From the NCBI RefSeq assembly GCF_025319965.1, contig NZ_CP012549.1:744001-808000 (forward strand): a stretch of DNA of 64,000 nucleotides, in the 5' to 3' direction. Positions 60,194-64,000 of this stretch are shown here, in pieces. Position 1 is the first letter of the stretch; the number at the start of each line of letters is the position of its first letter. The notes under the pieces were generated by a model. It worked only from the letters and a program-made list of their open reading frames with translations, made no database searches and had not been told where the DNA came from. Position numbers and translations under genes: made by a program. The stretch comes from Campylobacter sp. RM16187. Lineage in GTDB: Bacteria > Campylobacterota > Campylobacteria > Campylobacterales > Campylobacteraceae.

Positions 60194-61537
60194 ATGGTAA
60201 ATGTAATACTTTGCGGAGGCTCAGGCACTAGACTTTGGCCACTTTCAAGAACTCTCATGCCAAAGCAGTTTGTTAAAATTTTTAATGATGAATCACTTTT
60301 TAGTCTTACTCTTAAGAGAAATTTTGAATTTGAAAAGAGTATCATTGTTTGTAATGAAGAACACTATTTTCTAGCTCTTGATGAGTGTAGTAATAAAGAG
60401 ATAGAGAGATTTATTTTAGAACCTTTTGGTAAAAACACTGCTGCTGCGATAACTTTTGCGGCTTTGGGTGCAAAAAGCGATGAAATTTTATTAGTAACTC
60501 CAAGCGATCATATGATAGAGGATGAGGATGCTTATAAAAAATCACTTATGACGGCAAAGGAGTATGCCAAGGACGGGTTTTTAGTTACTTTTGGCATTAA
60601 GCCTACTGAGCCAAATACCGGATATGGATATATGAAAGCTGAAAAAAATGGCGATGTGGAGAGATTTATCGAAAAGCCTAACCTTGAAAATGCGGTTAAA
60701 TTTATAAAAGATGGCGGGTATTACTTTAATAGCGGAATGTTCTGCTTTAAAGCGGGAGTCTTTTTGGAAGAGATGATGAAATTTTCTCCAAGTATAGTAA
60801 AAAACGTTCGTTTGGCGATAGAAAATTCTCACCTAGAGGCAAATGTCTTAAAAATAAATCCAAAATATATGGATTCTATTGAGGATATAAGTATTGATTA
60901 CGCATTGATGCAAAAGAGTATGAAGATAAAGATGGTTGGTCTTGATGCCGGATGGAGCGATGTGGGAAGCTTTGATGAGCTTAGTAGAAAGATCGAAAAC
61001 AGCAAAGAGATTTACGAGATAGACTCTAAAAACAACTTTGTGATTAGCGAAAAGCCAACAGCTCTTATAGATGCAAATGATCTCATAATAGTGAATACAA
61101 AAGATGCTCTTTTGATTACTAAAAGAGGGTCTAGTCAAAAAGTAAAAGATGCTCAAAAACATTTTCAGAATTTCTTTCCTGATCTTTGTGAAGCACACTC
61201 TAGAGTTTTTCGCCCATGGGGAAGTTACGAAGTCTTAGAGAGTAGTGACGGCTATAAGATAAAAAAGATAATAGTTAGACCAGGAAAGAGACTGAGTCTG
61301 CAAAAACATCTAAGGAGAAACGAGCACTGGGTAGTTGTTAAGGGTAGAGCCTTCGTAACTATTGATGATAGGGAGTTTTATCTCAATCAAAATGAATCTA
61401 CTTATATAAAAAGCGGGCAAATTCATAGATTAGAAAATCAAGAGAGCTCAAATTTAATAATCATAGAGGTTCAAACTGGTGACTATTTGGGTGAAGATGA
61501 TATTATTAGACTAAACGACGATTACAATAGATCTTAA
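60194..61537 (+). CDS. manC: Mannose-1-phosphate guanylyltransferase / mannose-6-phosphate isomerase
   Basis: A 447-residue bifunctional type II enzyme. The N-terminal nucleotidyltransferase has ILCGGSGTRLWPLSRT and EKPNLENA, plus AITFAALGA and VTPSDHMIED. The C-terminal cupin (residues 340-447) has the isomerase motifs RPWGSYEVLE and RPGKRLSLQKHLRRNEHWVVV with zinc-binding histidines. Makes GDP-mannose for surface polysaccharide. Together with the mutase, one operon supplies the sugar donor for the glycosyltransferase that follows. Confidence 0.93.
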   Translation: MVNVILCGGSGTRLWPLSRTLMPKQFVKIFNDESLFSLTLKRNFEFEKSIIVCNEEHYFLALDECSNKEIERFILEPFGKNTAAAITFAALGAKSDEILLVTPSDHMIEDEDAYKKSLMTAKEYAKDGFLVTFGIKPTEPNTGYGYMKAEKNGDVERFIEKPNLENAVKFIKDGGYYFNSGMFCFKAGVFLEEMMKFSPSIVKNVRLAIENSHLEANVLKINPKYMDSIEDISIDYALMQKSMKIKMVGLDAGWSDVGSFDELSRKIENSKEIYEIDSKNNFVISEKPTALIDANDLIIVNTKDALLITKRGSSQKVKDAQKHFQNFFPDLCEAHSRVFRPWGSYEVLESSDGYKIKKIIVRPGKRLSLQKHLRRNEHWVVVKGRAFVTIDDREFYLNQNESTYIKSGQIHRLENQESSNLIIIEVQTGDYLGEDDIIRLNDDYNRS

Positions 61538-61547
61538 TAGGAATTTG

Positions 61548-62684
61548 ATGAAAAAGGCTTTAGTGCATGATTGGTTTAGTGTATATGCGGGTGCGGAGCG
61601 ATGCGTAGAGAGCTTTACAAATATCTGGGATGATTTTGATATATTCTCTCTTGTTGATTTTTTAGACCCGAAAGATAGAGAGATAATCCTTAAAGGCAAG
61701 ATTTCACAAACCAGCTTTATACAAAATTTACCACTTTCAAAGAATAAATTTAGAAACTACCTTCCGCTATTTCCTTTTGCTATAGAGCAGCTTGATCTAC
61801 GCGAATACGATCTTGTCCTATCAAGCTCTCATGCGGTTGCTAAAGGTGTTTTAACAAGACACGATCAGCTACATATCAGTTATATTCATACTCCGATTCG
61901 TTATGCTTGGGATATGTATCTTAACTACCTTGAACAAAATTCTCTGCAAAGCGGATTTAAGTCTCTTCTGGCAAGATATTTTTTGCATAAAATTCGTCTT
62001 TGGGACATAGCTTGTGCAAATAGAGTCGATCTTTATATTGCAAATTCAAATTTTGTATCAAATAGGATAAGAAAAATTTACCGTAAAGATTCAAAAGTCA
62101 TCTATCCTCCTGTAGATACTAATAAATTTAAAATAAATTCTAAAAAAGATGATTTTTACATCACAGTCTCAAGGCTGGTCGCCTATAAAAAAGTTGATTT
62201 GATAGTAAGAGCATTTAATGAGAATGGCAAAAAGCTGGTAGTGATAGGAGATGGTAATGAGATGACAAGGATAAAGAGCATAGCAAGGAGTAATATAGAG
62301 ATATTGGGTTTTCAGGATAGCAAAATATCCGCCGATATGATGAGTAAGGCTAAAGCCTTTGTTTTTGCTGCAATTGAGGACTTTGGAATAACCCCTGTTG
62401 AGGCGCAAGCTTGCGGAACGCCTGTAATATGCCTAGATAAAGGTGGGGCGAGAGAGAGCGTGATAGATGGAGTAAGCGGGGTTTATTTTGCGGATCAAAA
62501 TGTCCAGAGTATAGTTGAAGCGGTAGATAAGTTTGAGAAAAATTTGGATAAATTTGATTCAAATATTATAAAAGCTCATGCAGGAAGGTTTTCTAAAGAG
62601 AGATTTGAGTCCGAGATAAAGGAATTTGTGGAGGACAGTTATGATAAATTTCGCTTTGGCGGTATAGATGCGCTTAGAAAATAA
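61548..62684 (+). CDS. GT4-family glycosyltransferase, probable mannosyltransferase
   Basis: A 378-residue GT-B glycosyltransferase, GT4-type. ALVHDWFSVYAGAERCVE opens the acceptor domain; the donor-site motif EDFGITPVEAQACGTPVICLDKGGARES lies near residue 280. The HDWF start is like WbaZ-type mannosyltransferases, and the two GDP-mannose genes before it support mannose as donor (inference). ATG 61548 is the likely start; a TTG one codon earlier opens the frame. Confidence 0.87.
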   Translation: MKKALVHDWFSVYAGAERCVESFTNIWDDFDIFSLVDFLDPKDREIILKGKISQTSFIQNLPLSKNKFRNYLPLFPFAIEQLDLREYDLVLSSSHAVAKGVLTRHDQLHISYIHTPIRYAWDMYLNYLEQNSLQSGFKSLLARYFLHKIRLWDIACANRVDLYIANSNFVSNRIRKIYRKDSKVIYPPVDTNKFKINSKKDDFYITVSRLVAYKKVDLIVRAFNENGKKLVVIGDGNEMTRIKSIARSNIEILGFQDSKISADMMSKAKAFVFAAIEDFGITPVEAQACGTPVICLDKGGARESVIDGVSGVYFADQNVQSIVEAVDKFEKNLDKFDSNIIKAHAGRFSKERFESEIKEFVEDSYDKFRFGGIDALRK

Positions 62685-63285
62685 AATTTTATTAAAAGCT
62701 ATGATAGATTATATTTTAGTGATAATAAGTATGCCGATATGGTTATTTGTTATGGCTTTTATTGCTATTGGTATGAAAATTTTACAGCCTAGCGAGAGCA
62801 TATTTTTTAAGCAAAAGAGGATTGGGCACTTTAATAAAGCGTTTGACTGCTATAAATTTAGATCGATGTATAAAAACGGACATGAAATTTTGATCCAATA
62901 TCTTAAGGAAAATCCAGATGAAGTCGAGCACTACAAGAGGTATCATAAGTATAGAAACGATCCTAGGATAACAAAGATTGGGCATTTTATCAGAAAAACA
63001 TCTTTGGATGAGTTGCCTCAGCTTTTTAATGTATTAAAGCTGGAGATGAGCTTAGTAGGACCAAGACCATATATGATAGCCGAAAAGAAAAAAATCGGAG
63101 CAAATATTAAAAAAATAACAAGCGTTAGACCTGGAGTTACAGGTCTTTGGCAAGTAAGTGGCGGAAATAAGCTATCATTTTATGAACGAGTTAATTTAGA
63201 CTGCAAATATGTAGATAATATTTCCATTTTAGGAGATGTTTTAATACTTTTAAAAACAATAAAAATAGTTTTTAAAAACCAGTAG
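62668..63285 (+). CDS. Initiating sugar-phosphate transferase (monotopic PGT)
   Basis: A 205-residue small phosphoglycosyltransferase that moves sugar-1-phosphate from a nucleotide sugar to undecaprenyl phosphate. One N-terminal hydrophobic segment (residues 14-37) acts as re-entrant anchor. Catalytic/family motifs are YKFRSMYKNG, TSLDELPQLFNVL (Asp-Glu dyad), LVGPRPYM and RPGVTGLWQVSGG. It lacks the four-helix N-terminus of WbaP, as in PglC. It overlaps the glycosyltransferase by 17 bases. Confidence 0.9.
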   Translation: MRLENKILLKAMIDYILVIISMPIWLFVMAFIAIGMKILQPSESIFFKQKRIGHFNKAFDCYKFRSMYKNGHEILIQYLKENPDEVEHYKRYHKYRNDPRITKIGHFIRKTSLDELPQLFNVLKLEMSLVGPRPYMIAEKKKIGANIKKITSVRPGVTGLWQVSGGNKLSFYERVNLDCKYVDNISILGDVLILLKTIKIVFKNQ

Positions 63286-63372
63286 CAGGCATATAATATT
63301 GAATTTGCTATAAATAGTTTTTTCTTAATTTGATATTTATTACTTTTAAATAAATTATCAGTACTATATATT

Positions 63373-63406
63373 ATGTAAATAATATTTATATAAATATTAT
63401 TTACAT
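63373..63406. terminator. 34-bp perfect palindrome between convergent genes
   Basis: Positions 63373-63406 form a perfect inverted repeat of 17+17 bases without a loop, nearly all A/T. It overlaps the radA stop codon. Likely a bidirectional terminator for the sugar transferase gene and radA, though G+C content is low for a stable stem. Confidence 0.5.
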
Positions 63407-64000
63407 CCACTCTAGAACTTGAGTGATATCGCTTGTAATAAAGCACTTAAGCCCTTGACTATCAAGCGGTTTTGAAGGGATGATAGCGTTTTTAAATTTT
63501 TGTGTTTTAGCTTCTTTTAGACGTTGATCGAGGTTAAAGACCTCTCTTATCTCTCCGTTTAGGCTAAGCTCACCGATAAATACGCTCTCTTTGCTGATCG
63601 GACGATTTTTAAAGCTACTTATGATGGCCGCCATTACGGCTAAATCAGCCGCCGTTTCGCTAACTTTCACTCCACCTGAAACGTTTATAAACACATCGTA
63701 GTGCCCAAGCGGAATTTCTAGCTTGCGTTCAAGAAGCGCTAGCAGCATATCAAGGCGGTTTTTTTCATACCCTGTGCTGCTTCGTTTCGGATAGCTGCTT
63801 TCGCAAACCAAAGCTTGAATTTCAACGCTTAAGGCGCGTGAGCCTTCCATAATGATGGTTATAGCCGAGCCGCTAATCGCTTTTCCGCGTGTAAAAAATT
63901 TGCTTGAAACGTCATTTGCGCTTACGAGCCCCTGAGGAGTCATCTCAAAAATTCCAACTTCACTAGTCGAGCCAAAGCGATTTTTAAACCCTCTTAGCAT
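63401..64000 (-). CDS. radA: DNA repair protein RadA, C-terminal part (cut by window edge)
   Basis: The last 199 residues of RadA/Sms, a RecA-like helicase for branched recombination intermediates. The invariant KNRFGSTSEVGIFEM motif is at the start of what is visible. The rest is the Lon-protease-like domain (YDVFINVSGGVKVSETAADLAVMAAIISS, and VFIGELSLNGEIREV). The N-terminal zinc finger and Walker motifs lie outside the window. The visible end is normal. Confidence 0.93.
   Translation of the reverse strand: MLRGFKNRFGSTSEVGIFEMTPQGLVSANDVSSKFFTRGKAISGSAITIIMEGSRALSVEIQALVCESSYPKRSSTGYEKNRLDMLLALLERKLEIPLGHYDVFINVSGGVKVSETAADLAVMAAIISSFKNRPISKESVFIGELSLNGEIREVFNLDQRLKEAKTQKFKNAIIPSKPLDSQGLKCFITSDITQVLEWM

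Overview
The window looks like the chromosome of a Campylobacter (Campylobacterota) outside the jejuni/coli group. Evidence is its low G+C, AAATTT-rich spacers, and gene blocks I recognise from C. jejuni: rpsO-rrf2-flhA, cmoB with a Cj0977-type hotdog gene, MBL hydrolase-nadE-lpxK-thrC-kdsB, ciaD-cca-purU, flgG2-flgG, and fliL-acpS. Almost everything is housekeeping. I see no rRNA, tRNA, CRISPR, prophage or transposase.

Layout: 0-1 kb, hrcA with a promoter and CIRCE. 1-1.5 kb, a small XRE regulator behind a long palindrome. 1.5-7.5 kb, rpsO, Rrf2, flhA, a DHH phosphoesterase, cmoB and a hotdog protein. 7.5-17.6 kb, MBL hydrolase with a C9 tract, nadE, a DegT-like protein lacking its lysine, lpxK, argB, cutA, thrC, kdsB, a YgbA-like protein, dsbD and ppk2. 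17.6-25.1 kb, a membrane protein, a FecBCD/E-like importer whose binding-protein gene is frameshifted, rpoD, and flgG2/flgG each with a sigma54 promoter. 25.2-30.1 kb, AzlCD, periplasmic asparaginase, LysE, a TDT/TehA channel, a Crp/Fnr regulator and DUF2892. 30.2-38.3 kb, leuD-leuB, CiaD-like, cca, purU, trmL, a secreted nuclease and glyS.

38.3-46.2 kb is the most distinctive region. It is a ten-gene minus-strand run: a Fur-family regulator, two P1B-type ATPases with an N-terminal R-x-R motif in place of a metal-binding CxxC, a small R-x-R (HMA-like) protein, a ferritin-like protein with a glycine-rich tail helix, three small glycine-zipper membrane proteins, a further small membrane protein and ModD. 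I interpret it as a ferrosome (fez)-like iron or metal storage compartment locus. That is inference from gene content.

46.3-51.1 kb holds a SYLF protein, an M23 peptidase, two paralogous exported proteins that share an identical 23-bp promoter element, and a two-component system beside them. 51.2-57 kb has a TRIC channel, argD, a MidA-like methyltransferase, an FAH hydrolase, a ClbS/DfsB protein, and an XRE regulator divergent from two membrane genes with two matching palindromic operators. 57-63.3 kb has acpS, fliL, a YbaK-type deacylase and a mannose-based polysaccharide cluster (phosphomannomutase, ManC, glycosyltransferase, initiating sugar-phosphate transferase). radA runs off the right edge.
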